Assembly: GCA_003439945.1 (NCBI GenBank)
Contig: QVRM01002215.1
Coordinates: 372,001-436,000 of the forward strand
Source: Dermanyssus gallinae
Taxonomy: Eukaryota; Arthropoda; Arachnida; Mesostigmata; Dermanyssidae
Direction of reading: 5' to 3'
Length of the DNA: 64,000 nucleotides
The position numbers and the translations under genes are program-made. This document shows, piece by piece, positions 47,949-61,190 of the stretch. The notes below the pieces were generated by a model that saw only the letters and a program-made list of their open reading frames with translations, was not told the DNA's origin and made no database searches. Positions within the stretch are counted from its first letter, which is position 1. Every line of letters begins with the position of its first letter.

Positions 47949-50900
47949 GAATCAATAAGCAGATCACGGAGTCGAACATTGCTAAATGGTCAGAACTTCA
48001 AGCATTTTATGTGGTGTCTGATAGACAAAACTGCACGGGATCGTTGAAGGAGAACAAAATAATATTTCATATTTTCATAGTTTCATTACAAGTGCTTATT
48101 AAGCCACGAAAGCGGCATTTATGTTTGCTAATCTTGAACGTATCTAAAATATGTTGGCTATGCATTTATATAGGAAATATCACCGAACTAACACCCAGGC
48201 GCTGACAAGTATGTCTCGTGATGTTCTTAACTCAAATGAGGCCGTAACATGTACAGCAACACTAATCGGAAGAGTTATGAGACCCAGTTCGATAGCACAG
48301 TTGGTGGTGGAACTTGTGAGCGGAGAAGCGGGTGATAGCGCGGCGCTGCTTAAAGAGCGGTTCGATATATGCATTGTCCAACAACATTCGGCGACCTGTA
48401 GAACATTTCTAGTGTTTCTCCTATCTTCTTGTCAAAGCTCTACAGAACTCTCGTCATATTGAATAGGCGGGTGTTAAAAGCAGTTTGCCAGATATTCTAG
48501 GAAGGCCCAGAACTTTTTGTTAAATGGAACGTGGCCTTCGCCGTGCTGAAAGTGATAAGCTACTGGGTCGATAGGTATTATTAAAGTAGTGCAATACAAA
48601 ATTATGCCACGTAGGCAACCTTCAATTTGATGAGTAGTAATGCTGTTTGTACTAAGATTTTACGTACGATGCTGCTAAGAACACACTGATATTTGAACGT
48701 GCATGATTCATAAATGGCGCACTAACTCATGGAGGACCCAGCGTGGACCGTCTCGTGAAGGCTATTACGTTAGTAGGTCTAGCGTCCGCCATTCGCACTT
48801 TAAAATCCTCTCTGGGCCACTCTGTTATTTCCTAAGAATTGAAATAGCCCGCATATCGATCTGAGGGCACATAGTCACTCAGTGTGATTGGTACAATATT
48901 CTGTAGCTTTTATACAACGTGTGGTACAGTAAACTGAACTGAATCAGTACGAGCGTTGTCTAACTGTTTGCCCAACTTCGGAAGCGATCTTGACGCGTTT
49001 ACACGCTAGTCGCAAAACTGGTAAGCGACGAGAATAGTATCAACTGAGAGGAAATGTCCCGTATCTTTCACTTCCATCTAGCAATCGGCGCACAATTTAG
49101 AAGCGATATCTACTTAGAAGACATCAATCGTTTGACTGGTCCGAATTAGGCATAATTGCCTAATTACCTAGCTTGATTGTATCTGACGAGCTTAGAATAA
49201 CTTTTGAACTCCGATACGGTTCTCAGGACAAGCGCTTTTGGCATCTTACGAACTTTATCTTATGTAAATATCAACACCATAGATTAAGTGCTTGAGACAA
49301 TACTCAGTGTCCTCTGGATAAGCGACCTTTTCCCAGATTCCTATACAATTCATAATCACTATTCATACAGGGGACGGCTCCTACATTCAGTAAGACTCTA
49401 ATGGACGCTTGTTATGTACTTCAACTAACTTGTACTAAACATGATATCAGTATATAACACTAGAACTAAGCATATTTGTCATATTTTGTTCAACAATCTT
49501 GCCGCTATCTTGATAAGGCAAACTTTTGTCTAAAAGCCTTATTGTCAACTGAAACACCTCGACGGGCGTGTTCATGGTTAACACGTTTCGCTGTTTTCGG
49601 TGTCCCTTAAAATGCATAAAGGCACTCATTAAGTGAATCTTTGAAGTTAAGCAGACTGAATGTATTTTTGTAGAGTTTAATAATAGTTTAACCAGAAAGT
49701 TGGAAATATTTTTCTCAGTGCGTGCAAGTTTGAGGACGTGTGATTCAGTGTTAATTCGTATGATGAAGCTGTCAATTAATATTCGTGTCGGCCTTAAGCA
49801 TGCGAGGGAAGACAGTGACGTTAGACATTACTTTTTCGGCCTATTTTCATCATATAGGGTCGCATTTCAGACCAACGTCGACAAGCAGCATACTCCTATA
49901 GACAAACTTTTGATAAGGGGAAAATATTCAGTTCGTGTGGTCGAAAGGCTCGGCGGTATGGGATAGGGGTCTATCGCTTCATCGCTTTCTCTAAGATATC
50001 TTGCAAGAACAATGCGAGAGGCATACAGTTTGGGTACCAACAAGGTTGTTGATTACTTTCAACAGCTTGTTCTCATGACATTTAGGTCGTGCATCTGGAA
50101 CGACATCATCTGAGTGAAAGACATTTCTCTTTAATATTTAGGTGACTGACGTTTAGAGTTTACTGTTCCCGTACCACCGCCCTAATTTTTGTTAATTAGT
50201 ATTTTGCTTATTCCGTATACATTCTTCCTCTAAGGAAGTTTACAAGGCCATATTCAGCTTTGTACTCGATTTAATTACCGTACACAAAGATCTGCCGTGA
50301 GGGAGTCAATGACCCATTGCAAAGTGAATACGCAAATTATGCGTTTAGTGGAGCTTTCCGTACTTTTAACGGCGTCTCGAAGCCTCCCCACTAGAAAGAC
50401 TGAAAAGGCGTTATGATTTAATAATACACTTTAACAAACATAAAATCTAGACAACTCGTTAAGTGAATCTTTGAATATTGTATTCCACAAATTGATATTT
50501 CAGTTTCATTACTCTGTATTTAAATAACTTTCTTCGCCAATCTGATAACATTGCGTATTTAGTTCAATAATTTGTCCTAGTTTATTTGCTAGTGTCTATA
50601 CTAGCGCACTTGATGCGCTATTTCATTAGTTAATTTAGGTTTGGAAAATAGGCGTATACTGAACATACATGTGATTTCCCTCCTACTATTCAAAAACTGC
50701 TAAGCAGAATGACTACTGGGTTTTCTACGACACACACAAACCATCCCATAACGCGCGTTTATTTGTGCGTTTGTAATTGTTTTTTTTTACTGTTCTTGCT
50801 TTTTACAAATGTTTTGTGTGAGTTTTGCATATGTATTTTATTAAGTCCTCCCAGTAGTTTCTATCAACCCATAGCGCCAACGGTAAAGACAGTTTTGCAC

Positions 50901-51072
50901 GATGCAGATGCCAAAAGATTGCCTTAATTATTCTTTCTCGCGCAGATTATAAATTTGATATATGACGTCGACAACCACTACAATGATTATACTGGGGTGC
51001 TACTGTTGTTGCTGCTGCTGCTGCCTGTTACTACGAAGAGGTCCAGCTCTCAGCCGAATTATGCATCTAGTC
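47949..51072. other. No gene recognised
   Basis: AT-rich DNA with no recognised domains or repeats. The + strand frame at 48151-48462 (103 codons) has no known motif. Confidence 0.4.
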
Positions 51073-51273
51073 TAAAACATCTCGTCGAGCCCGGTGGCGT
51101 GGTGCACCGCGCGATTGGAGGGGACACATAGGTGTGCAGGTTCGAGCCCCACCGTTGCACTTTTGTATTTATGGGGGTCCGTCTATGAAGCAATGCGAAA
51201 GGCAGTCCCGTAGACGTTAAATCTTGGCTGGGGGTCAGGCCGTAAAGCTTTTTTTTTTGTTTAAAACATCTCG
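51073..51273 (+). mobile_element. tRNA-derived SINE with 12-bp target-site duplication
   Basis: Complete-looking SINE (51085-51261) flanked by the direct repeat TAAAACATCTCG at 51073-51084 and 51262-51273. The tRNA-like head has a box A-like 'TGGCGTGGTGC' and a perfect-looking box B 'GGTTCGAGCCC'. An unrelated body follows (GGGGGTCCGTCTATGAAGC...), and the element ends in a T-rich tail. The intact target-site duplication suggests insertion by LINE-type target-primed reverse transcription and a relatively recent event. Confidence 0.85.
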
Positions 51274-52699
51274 GCCGCTCAATATGTATATTTATGGCGG
51301 ATCAAAAAGTTCTGGTGCGCGTACATTAGAATTGAGTTGAGTTGATCTTCTCTTTGTAAAGTTAAATTTTTTTTAACCGTTGGAACAGGGAAAAGTTGCA
51401 TAAAACTATTTCCGGCGAATATGGAGGTTGCAGAAATATAGAAATCAAGACGCCCATCAAATAGTACGACATCAGTTAATCCATGTGTGCGCCGGTGCAT
51501 TGTCGTGATGAAGGATGCAAAACTTGTTTGCCCAGTGTTGACCAGGTAGCAAAATGCGCGAGAAATAATTCCGTTAGAGTGAAAAAAATTAAGAGAACAT
51601 TGATGTTAGATCTGCTCTGTCTGAATTTCTTCAGTCGACTCTCCCCTTGGAAGCATCATTGAAAAAAGTAGGCCTTGATGTCGTAACCATATACCAATGA
51701 CGCGTCTCCTGTAGTCCTTCTCTGAAGCAATCTATAGTCTTCTGCTATATTCGCCTGAATGTTCAGTACAGCCATTTACGGCAAAATTTGGCTTGCGTGT
51801 AGCTGATAAATGGCAATACTAAGCAAAACAAACCGTTTTAGCCCGGTTCAATTGTTAAAATGCAGAGTGCAAGAAATTGCCGTTGCAGCCTCGTATATAT
51901 GTATACGCTACGCAAGCGCAGTCTCTCAATGGCTTCGATTGTGCTGTTGTTGTCGTTATTATCGGAACTTGTGACCATCATCAATAGCCAAATAGTGACC
52001 TAATCTTAGAGAATCACCACAGCGAATCACGTCAGCAAGCTAATGGCCTAAGAGTAATGCAATACACGTTAACTGAAGCCCTTCTACCTTCAAATTCATA
52101 AAATATCTAAAGCATGGAGTTGGTGACTCGCAACCAGCGGGAGGCCACAATCATACTTAGAAAGCGAAAATTCATGCTTGCCTCGTCGAGTCATGCTGCT
52201 ATATATACAAAATTAAACCACATTTATTGACCAAACGCCCACAAATATATGCGGAAAATGTGCTAAGCGGCTAAACTCAGACCCGGTTCAAGAGCAATCG
52301 TGAATAAATAAAACGAATTGCTTATCTCGATCAGCAGCAACTTCTCAGAGTTGGTGAACGTTAAGATTGGCAGGAAACATGCCGTTTATATAAATTCTCT
52401 CTTTCAAACGTGGTTTATTCACGGAACTGCATCTTACAACTCTTAGATTCTCGGTAAATACAAATAATAGAAACAAAATAAATCAAACAACGTAGCTGAA
52501 AATTACTCTCGACAAAATCCAATGATTCCAAAGTCTGCCTCAGATGGACAACTAAGGAGCCACTATTTTAATTCGCGAACGAAGAGGTGTTTCGTGGTGA
52601 GACATCTATTGTGTTAAGAATGCAGATCCAGATTAAAGGAAAGCGGCACGCACGCGCGTGTTGACTAGACGTCAAAATACAGAAAGCACTACAAAATTT
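51274..52699. other. No gene recognised
   Basis: Non-coding sequence between the SINE and a LINE remnant. A short GCT/GTT run lies just left of the SINE (51003-51025). Nothing else is identified. Confidence 0.4.
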
Positions 52700-53420
52700 C
52701 TTGCATGCCTAGCTGATGTTTGACTGAGGGTAAGAACTAGTGGAAATGCGATATCCGTAGGCACAATACCACGCGAAATGTTAAATGCTAATATTGAACC
52801 GCGCAGCGTGTAATTTTTTCACCGTAAGTAGGTAAAAATCACTAAACAAGTCACGGACAGAATCCCTTCGCCTTCTAGAAAAAAATGTTTCTGCATTATT
52901 CAGTATTATTTTGGATCTCCGGAGAATTTCGTTATAACCACTATCCAAAAAGAATACCATAGCACTGGTAAGAGCACGCACTTCGACGTCAGAAGTAAGC
53001 CCTCTGGAAGGGCCCCAATCAATTCCACAGAGCGCAGACATTACAGCATAGCACTTAGGTGCAATATAATCCACATGGGAATGTTTACTCTGGGATACGA
53101 GCGCTCAATATTCTATGTCTTGAGTACCAGGTTGTCAGGTAATGCCAGGACAATTAATCCGAAAAAGTCAAAAATACAAATTTTGTTATTAACATATGAA
53201 AGCGACTGGTGCAATTCCGTTTCAAAATGTCGATGATTCACTCTGAACAGTAGTGTAGTGTCATCATCAGAAGCTATAGCAGAGTCAAGCTTTTTTTTAG
53301 CCCCTAGACTCTTAATTGAATAAAATTCAGAAGAATAAAAGACATAAAAGGTCTGATAACCAAACGATACCATGCTTTTAAAACAACAAAAGTTCAAATG
53401 CGTCAGAGTGATCACGGAAT
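52700..53420 (-). mobile_element. Antisense LINE RT remnant, same family as 32.3-33.3 kb
   Basis: On the - strand 'SDDDTTLLFRVNHRHFE' is recognisable as RT motif C (YADDTxLL with Tyr-Ala altered). Then 'ALCGIDWGPSRGL', 'FLDSGYNEILRR' and 'FFSRRRRDSVRDLFSDF' follow in another frame. Decayed. The region around 52840-52960 aligns by eye with 32440-32600. Confidence 0.55.
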
Positions 53421-53862
53421 GCTGCTCTCTGGGAGATCACACCCCCGCCAAACTTGTAGACACTGTTCACGGTACAGCTTAATGAGCTCCATTCTCTGAA
53501 AGATGTCGCGACGATTTTTACAAACATCTTGCCGTCAGCGCCGCCATTTCAGTATCACATTTTAAACAAGCATACAAGTGACATTTGCCAATCGCTAGAC
53601 ACAAACGTTATATATATTAATATAATAACTATGTATATTGATTCTGGTCCAATTAGAAGAACAATTGTGGGGGTCGGGGCACTCGACGCTTCTCTTTCCT
53701 TGGTTGTAAGCCGAGGCGGCTTGCGACGATCGTTACGTATACCAGATATTGTACATGGCTATCATCTTCTTGCGCGATCACGCAGTAAGTTGTACGGGAA
53801 GCGTTCTCATGGAGTTTTTTAGATACATACAGCTGCCAGCATTATAAACATACAACTTGTTG

Positions 53863-53920
<58 letters not shown>

Positions 53921-56900
53921 TAGAGTAATTATAATTGAATATAAATACTCTGCTTGAGTGAAATAAATACCTCACAATAGAAATCGTGTGATTGTTCGGG
54001 TTGCTGCCTCTCGATCTGTGGATGGACAGATTAACTGGATTTCCTGACGTAGCGTCGTCCAAGTACCACACGTTAAAAGTGACCCAATTGTACAACCCTG
54101 CCAGGCCATGAGTAGAAAGTCTCGTGTTTTTCTTTACTTTTTCTGGTATTATGTCTTTATTTCAAAACACAGGCTGTGTTTAAATATTAAAAAAAAGATT
54201 TAATTTATACTCCATGACAAATATCAATAAAGCGGCCAATAGCAATTAAATTCGATAATACTTTTTTTGTAGAGGTGGAAAATGCTTTACGCACACTCTC
54301 CGATGTCAATGGAGGGTAGTGTGGGACGCCGGGGGAGACTATAATACTTGATCCAATCCGCGCGTGCTACCTACTAGAAAACCACCTCTCCCACGCTCTC
54401 CTGCTTCGGAATAGTGAACCATTACCTCGAGATAAATTGGATAATACTAATATACAACAAGCATGCTCCACACGCTATGCCTTGAATTGGCTTTATGAAA
54501 ATGAAAGCATTTATTTTAAACGACCTAAAGGGCGCTCCACAGAATCTGAACGTATATATATACATGTAAGCAGCAGTGCTATTGGCCTTAGCCGATACCG
54601 CTTGGACCGCAGCCTTGTAATGGAATAAAATCTGCTGCAACGGCGTTGAGTATTGTGCCTATCGCAGCTGCATATTTTCCCTTTAAACGCATATATGATT
54701 ACCAGTTTGCTTTTTGTATTTGATCGCTGACCTCAGCAGTTTTACTAAAACGAATGTAGACCATATTATGAGCCAACAGCGAAATCTAAGTATGTAACAG
54801 GTACTACGTGTACTGTTTGACAGTACGAACTAGTCAGTAGATTCAGTCAGTACTTGGTGAGATGACTTAGTACGTTCCACTAAACCCTAATGGCCTACAT
54901 AACCAAATAATGTTTTTTTTTTTTTAAAGTAGACCACTTAATTCACTGGTGGCACTACCAATCCTTCTTAATTACCTAAATTATTAGAATATTATTTGCT
55001 TAGTAAACCAATGTTGGAAAACTCTCATTGTCGATTAGTCTTACTCATGATGTTTTCTCAGGGCCATACGCACTTGTACATCGTAATCAAATGCGAATGC
55101 TGTTCGAATAATGATCAACGTCTTTGTGAGTAAGCGTTACTGCAAAGTGAGCGTACAAGAAACCTTTCAAGCTAGTATACACTAAGTGTAGGGAGGGCTG
55201 CCGGAACTTGTGTCAGGAGACGTTTTTTTTTCTATGTTCGTAAACGCATCAATGCTTGCAAAACCAATCAAATTGCTATGGAAATCCTAAACCTGCTGCA
55301 AAGCTGCCGAAGCGTGATATAACTCCTCCTAAACTACTCCGTATATAGCAGTCAGCCGACGTGGGAAAGTGCACTGCAAATTCGTCGCTTGCCCTGAATT
55401 CAACATTCTTGGCTTCACGTGTCAAAAATAAATCCAACGTATCGTACCTAACGAGGTCGATGAGAAGACCTGGGTCACACTGTTTGTGGCTGACATATTT
55501 CGATGTTGTTCCTAGTATAGACTCATTTTTTCGCGCAATCCAGTACAACAACTAACCAAATATGCATTGCTAGGACTTATTTTTTATGTACGCTCCAATA
55601 ACTCAAGGAGCCAGCGATCAGTCACTCCAACATCCGTGGCCCGTTGTGAGTTGGTAAACGGATTGTCTGCTTGGCGCATAGCCAAATTGGCGCATGCAAA
55701 TACTTCTCGTCTATTTGGCGATTAGTTACGTTCTTCTTATAAGATCAAAAATATAATACACATACGACGCTGATACGTTGTAGCATACGCACATTTATGT
55801 TATACTATACGTTATTCTATGTTAAGTGGTATTTTTACAATTGAGTTATAGCTATTAGAATTTTCAATTACGATAGGCCAATGTTTATTGTACGATATAT
55901 TTATACGAGACAAACAATATTTATTGCACTTTAGTGACAGGTCATCATTATTCTAGAAGGCATATCAACGCTTGACATCGTCTGTCCACATTCATGTTCT
56001 AACGACGGTAAAGCTACGCATACATAAAGCATGCCATGCAGTGTATACAAGGAGAGTACCTTAAGATTTGGCATTCTACTCTCTTGGGTGAAGAAATTAA
56101 CCAACCCGGGGTCGGAGGTTCAACTAACCAGCAGAATAAATGAGTATTACAGAACACCCAAAGTAAGTAGAATCACATCGGCAAATATTTTATCTGGGCC
56201 ACCCTGGATACTCGGGCAAAAAAGACACGCAAGTGCTATTAATGTGCAGAGAAAAGCTCAAAGTAAGAAATATACTCGGCGAGACTTACCAATAGGTTAG
56301 CTGCTGTTTTTTCATGCCTACATTCAGTTTAGTTGCACGTTTATGATCCTACGATGCTACATCGGCTCCTTTTATTGACTTACTGAAAAAATTGCACCCG
56401 TTCAGTGGAATACGACAAGTTTGATTTACCTTTTTCCTTTGTAAACACAATTTTGTTCCTGCAATTTTACCAACGTTACTCAAAATTAATCGTTGAGTAC
56501 ATCATGGCTTAACTGGCACCAGATTTAAGCCCAGTTGTTGATACTGCAATTTACTTTTGCAAAATTACAGAATTGTGTGTGGTGATTAATTTTAACATAA
56601 GCGTTATTTGTTGCATAAATTGCAATACTCATAATCATATTCTGTAACTAAGATGGCCAATAAATAAATATAAAACAACTGCATAGCTAGTACTTATATT
56701 TAAATTACATGTTGTTATAGTTTGCAACATTGTAGCTATTATACAACACGAAGCACTGCAAAAATGATGAGAAAATAGTATAGGCTCAGATACAGTCGCT
56801 GGTCGAAAGTGGTGGAATATCGTTCATTGATTTATCAGCCTATCAAGACAACAGCACTTTAGTACATATGCACGCGGCTTTTTGCTTTTAATGGGAAATT

Positions 56901-57635
56901 GTTTTACTGATTGCAAAATGATGTTTTGCGCATTTATTTTTTCTCTATGTACGTCTCAGGGGACGACGGAAATCAATATTGAGCAGAACCTCTTTCCCAT
57001 GGGGAACTATTCCAGTGATTTCCGCGCCCTCGAGTCTCGGCGGCTTTCTTGAAAACACATTTCCGAAAACAGGAGGCCGCTACATTAACATGAGTAGCTC
57101 AAAGGCACACTCACGGCAAAGCCCTGTTCTCTAATAACGTTGTCTTAACGCAAACATATGTTTTATTTATTTCTCCTTAACTTAAAGTGATTCTTTTTAA
57201 TTTATTCTTATTCATTAAGACGCATACTAAGGGAAGTATAAACATTCGTATACATCGAAAATAGCGACATAGAAATAACGCGCAAATAAAAAATTACGAC
57301 AACATTTCACGGAAATCTTTTTATGTGTACTGCTTGAATAATGCATGCATTGGATACAGTTATAACGGTGGAAATTAAACTAGAAAGAAAGTCAACATTG
57401 CTAACAGTTAGCGTTTGGATTCCAGTCGTGAATTGTTTACTTTTATTTCTTTTTAATATAAATACAACTACCTTATCGCTACCTCTACCGGTCACCCTAC
57501 AACATCGAATAGAAATGCGGTGACCCATGAACTCGTAGAATCGCGCACTCGTATCCACATACTAATAGAGTGTATGCCATCTGGCTGGTCATGTCGTCTT
57601 TGTGAGCTATGCACGAACCTGCCAGCATCAGCTAC
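53421..57635. other. No gene recognised
   Basis: AT-rich. Contains a (TA)n array at 53864-53916. Frames at 53529-53822 and 56031-56300 (+) have no motif and no convincing splice context. Exons of unknown genes could be missed here. Confidence 0.4.
53864..53916. repeat. (TA)n array, 53 bp
   Basis: Pure dinucleotide array; no adjacent element was recognised. Confidence 0.95.
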
Positions 57636-57843
57636 CTAAGTGACATTTCAACGTACACTGACTTTCGTATTGTCTTTTTGCAGATACGCTTCGCCCTTTG
57701 CTAGTGCCTATAAGAGCGAATACGGCAACCACCACTGCCACGAATAAGACCGGGTAGCATATAGTCACCACCGCATATAAAATCGCAACTTGTCGAAGGA
57801 TATCGAATTGTAATCGCGCGCATCCGGCGTAACTTAAGGACAG
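57636..57843 (-). CDS. Candidate exon with a membrane segment
   Basis: On the - strand a 208-nt stretch bounded by ATTATGCAG|CTGT and CACTTAG|GTAGCT is open throughout (phase 0 in, phase 1 out). It encodes a ~27-residue hydrophobic run ('LYAVVTICYPVLFVAVVVAV' and on to 'FALIG'), followed by basic residues (TSKGRSVSAKRQ) and a CxxxC. The composition is more protein-like than the surroundings. No family was recognised, and partner exons were not found, so it may be chance. Confidence 0.3.
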
Positions 57844-58155
57844 CTGCATAATGGTGTATATGACTATGAATTCGAGAAAAATGGACAACTGACTCGTGAT
57901 ACAGCAGGGATAACAAATAAGCTGTGGTTAGCAACAAAAGATGACATGATGACTAAAGTGTCGGTAGCGAGAACCTTTTTCTGAACATAATGTTGTGACG
58001 TGAGTTAAGTAAATTTGTTCACGTGAGTGGTCAGGGCATGCCGATACGCAGACATCCGGCATGAACTTGCATTTCAGCGCTTCAACGGAAATATAAGTGG
58101 AAGCACATGACGAAGGTTCAAGAGGCAAAATTACCTTAGAGACCGATTGTATCAT

Positions 58156-58193
<38 letters not shown>

Positions 58194-59926
58194 CGTTCAA
58201 ATTTTTCACCAATTTGTAAAGACACATGCCGTTACAACGGAAAGCGTTTATTGAATTCTGTTTTAACTACCTTAGCCCAACGTTCAGGTGACAGTACCCT
58301 GCTGATCATATGGAGAAGAAATGACCTTGCAGACGAACGCAAATTGCGAGTTCATGTATAGTTGCTCAAAACGGTGATACCTTGTGACAATTATTACGTG
58401 ATTGGCAACAAGCAGTACAGGCAGATTGGTAAAGGAGTTGCTACACTATGACATCAGCAAGTGCTCCAGTGATTTTTCATAGTATTTCAAACCTACAATT
58501 GTAAGGTTCAAACATGTTGCATTTGCTCCAACAGGACCTGCTTCGCATCTTATATTTATATAAAAATTAAAATAATAGTATTCTAAAATTATAGATATAA
58601 ATATTAAAATAATTATCATCTAATTCGGAGTAGGCAATTGTCTTCTGCCAAACGTATAAACCGACCCTCTGACCCAAGGGTATTCCAATTTAGTTGTGTT
58701 CTGCTAACAGATTCTGCAATACCTTGTGTACCCTGGTGATAGCCTCTGACGCAAAAACATCAATGATCTTGAGTTTCTAGTCAAAGGATTGAAATTTTTG
58801 CCTACACACCGCGCAATGTACGTTATTAACTTAAATGACATATGTTGTGAATAATCATCTAATATCTTAGATAAAAAAAAGTTATAGTAGTGAAAAATGG
58901 ACAGGCCCTACAATCCTCCTGAAGCGCGAACGGGCTATACTCGTACGGACAGATTATTCCTGAGTATGCTCAGGAGTACTTGTTAGCTTATGCTAATCCG
59001 GAAGCACGACCTGCGTGGTTTGCACTTGCAACGACTATCAAATGCGCTAATGAGGTTCTGCTTTCTCTCTGGTTATTACCCAAAACTATGTGTTCTAATT
59101 AATATACAGTCAAGTTACTGTACCTCCAAAGTTGGTTTCAGTGTAACGTGTAAATGTAAGTATCGATGAGAGCATAGACGGCGCGATTTAAACTGTCGAA
59201 GGCTCTGGCACTCTACTGTGCGTCAGAGTGCAAACGCGTTTTGCAAACCATACAAAGTGCTCAGAAATTGTAGACGTACATGCACGTAATTAGATCTGTA
59301 ACATTCCTCTTAGGACGCCCTACATTGATACAGAAAAGTTCTTTGCAACAGACGGTACACCTATATAGCAGCCAGCATCTATGAAGATGGAAGTTATTGG
59401 AAAGCCTTTCAAAAAATAATTAGTACAAGCAGACATACAAAGCTATATATATATATATATATATAACTTTGTATGTCAGCTTGTTGCTGCATCTGCCAGA
59501 GATGTCTACCTAACGACACGAGCAATACCCTACTATCCTTCGAGCGCATATGGCGTAGATGGCCATAGAAGCCCACGACGAAGCAATGTTTCCTTATGAC
59601 CCACTGACTCACAAAGCTGTCCAAAGCTCGTTTTAGCATGCCTAAAGGTTTGCTAAAGCGAGCTCCAGCTTACGTTTGCAGCCCTCTTGTGTCTTCTCAA
59701 AGCCTGCCATCAGCATACTACGCAGCGAGAACGGTAGAGACAACAGCGATCACCAGAGACCATCTGAGATTACATATACATATCAGTTTTGAGGATCGTA
59801 TGATGTATGCGTTAGGAAGCTACCTTGACTAACAATGTATTCTATTATCCCGTGTATAGAAAGTCATGTCCTGGCAGCTCACTTGAGTTTTATTGGAAAA
59901 AGCAGCATCTATATATATATATATAT
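57844..59926. other. No gene recognised
   Basis: AT-rich sequence with (TA)n arrays at 58159-58190 and 59445-59463 and another at 59909-59926, the last marking the 3' end of the LINE on the right. Confidence 0.45.
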
Positions 59927-59996
59927 ATTGTTCGCATGGCATGTATACCTAAATACGCATGTCACCCTTTTATATAAGGGGCGCTTAATGCGGCAG
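59927..59996 (-). repeat. LINE 3' terminus (TATAAAA repeat), copy 3
   Basis: Reverse complement reads TGCCGCATTAAGCGCCCC, then TTATATAAAAGGGTGACATG and GTATACATGCC, ending AACAAT just before (TA)n. It links the solo copies at 24.4 and 47.9 kb to this LINE family. Confidence 0.7.
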
Positions 59997-61190
59997 CATA
60001 TATATTACCTACGCATCCATATAATCCATGTCTACTTCAATACCTACTGAGTATTTGTTTTTCATTGTGACAACCTCTTCTTTGTAATATCGACCAGGTC
60101 ATTTAAAAAATTTGGTCCTAGAGCTAGGGCCTCCGACAGCTCTATATCTCTGCTCCCCCCTGAGACTATACATTCTTTAATAATATGTTCGATTGACTAT
60201 ATCTCTAGCCCACATGGTCGACATGCTATACTTTGCCCCTCCTTATATTTAGCTCTATGTATCCTTGTATCCAACATCCCTGCCCTGGCATCTGCCAATA
60301 GCCCACTCGCTCCTGAATTATTGTATACCCGTTCTACCCCGCCCCTATCCCGCTTTTCCTTTCCATACATAGTTGCCAAACTTGATTTGGAGCCCATCGC
60401 CAATTTCAATTTGTCTGTATATGACTTGTTTACCTTCAATTTCACCATTTTCTGTGATACCCTCGCTCTTGCCCATTGCTGACAATTGTACCCAATCTCC
60501 CTAGCTGCAAACTCTACTCTGCGATCCCACTTCGTTTTAATCCTAAGTGCCGTCTTTACCAGCTGCATCTGTTTAGCCCATCTTTTATTTGTAACATTTT
60601 TAGTTCTACTACTAAATCTAAGCTTACTTGTACTTCCCTTTGTATAAATGTTGACATTCCCCCTTCCCCCTCAAGAAATTCCCTGGTGCACTTAAAACGG
60701 CAACCCAATGTAAATCTTATCACCTCTCATTGTATTGCTTCTAACTTCTTTCTCAACCTGCACTGTGGGCCAGAGAGGCATTAGCAAAGGCCAATCCTGG
60801 CACATACATGGTCTTCCATATATTCCTTGTTACTATATATTTATTAAACCCCCAGAGGCCCTTACATCTTACTGAATTTCTTCATCTTTCAGCCTTCTTC
60901 CTCCGCCTTATCTCTTCTTCCTCTAAATAATCATCCCCTGTAGTCATTGTCACCCAAGATACTTGTACTGACTTTCATAATCCGGTTCTTTTCCCTGTAC
61001 TACAAGCTTCATTGCCCCCCTAGTCCCATTAAATACTAAAACTGCGCTCTCTTTTTCATTAAACGCCATGCTCAGTTCCTTCGCTGCTTCCCCACATAGA
61101 TTCAACATTTGTTGAACCTCGCTAGTACCCCGCCGTAACACTGCCATATCGTCAACGAAAAGCAGCACGGGTGTCTTGATATATACACCC
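59927..61190 (-). mobile_element. LINE remnant with FVDD and CCHC finger
   Basis: 5'-truncated LINE between (TA)n arrays, read from 61190 down. 'MLLFVDDMAVLRRG' is an intact RT motif C (61168 onward). 'ESQYKYLG' follows, then helical Lys/Arg-rich sequence ('LRIKTKWDRRVEFAAREIG'). A C-terminal finger 'CRPCGLEI(stop)SIEHIIKEC' fits C-x2-C-x8-H-x4-C. The last block, 'LSEALALGPNFL', ends at a TGA near 60062. The ~130-nt 3' UTR ends in the TATAAAAGGG repeat, then (TA)n. Internal stops are few, so it is moderately decayed. Confidence 0.75.

Noticed and set aside
53529..53822. 97-codon + strand frame
   Set aside because: No recognised motif, and the apparent CAGTAAGT end is not a GT donor in a useful position.
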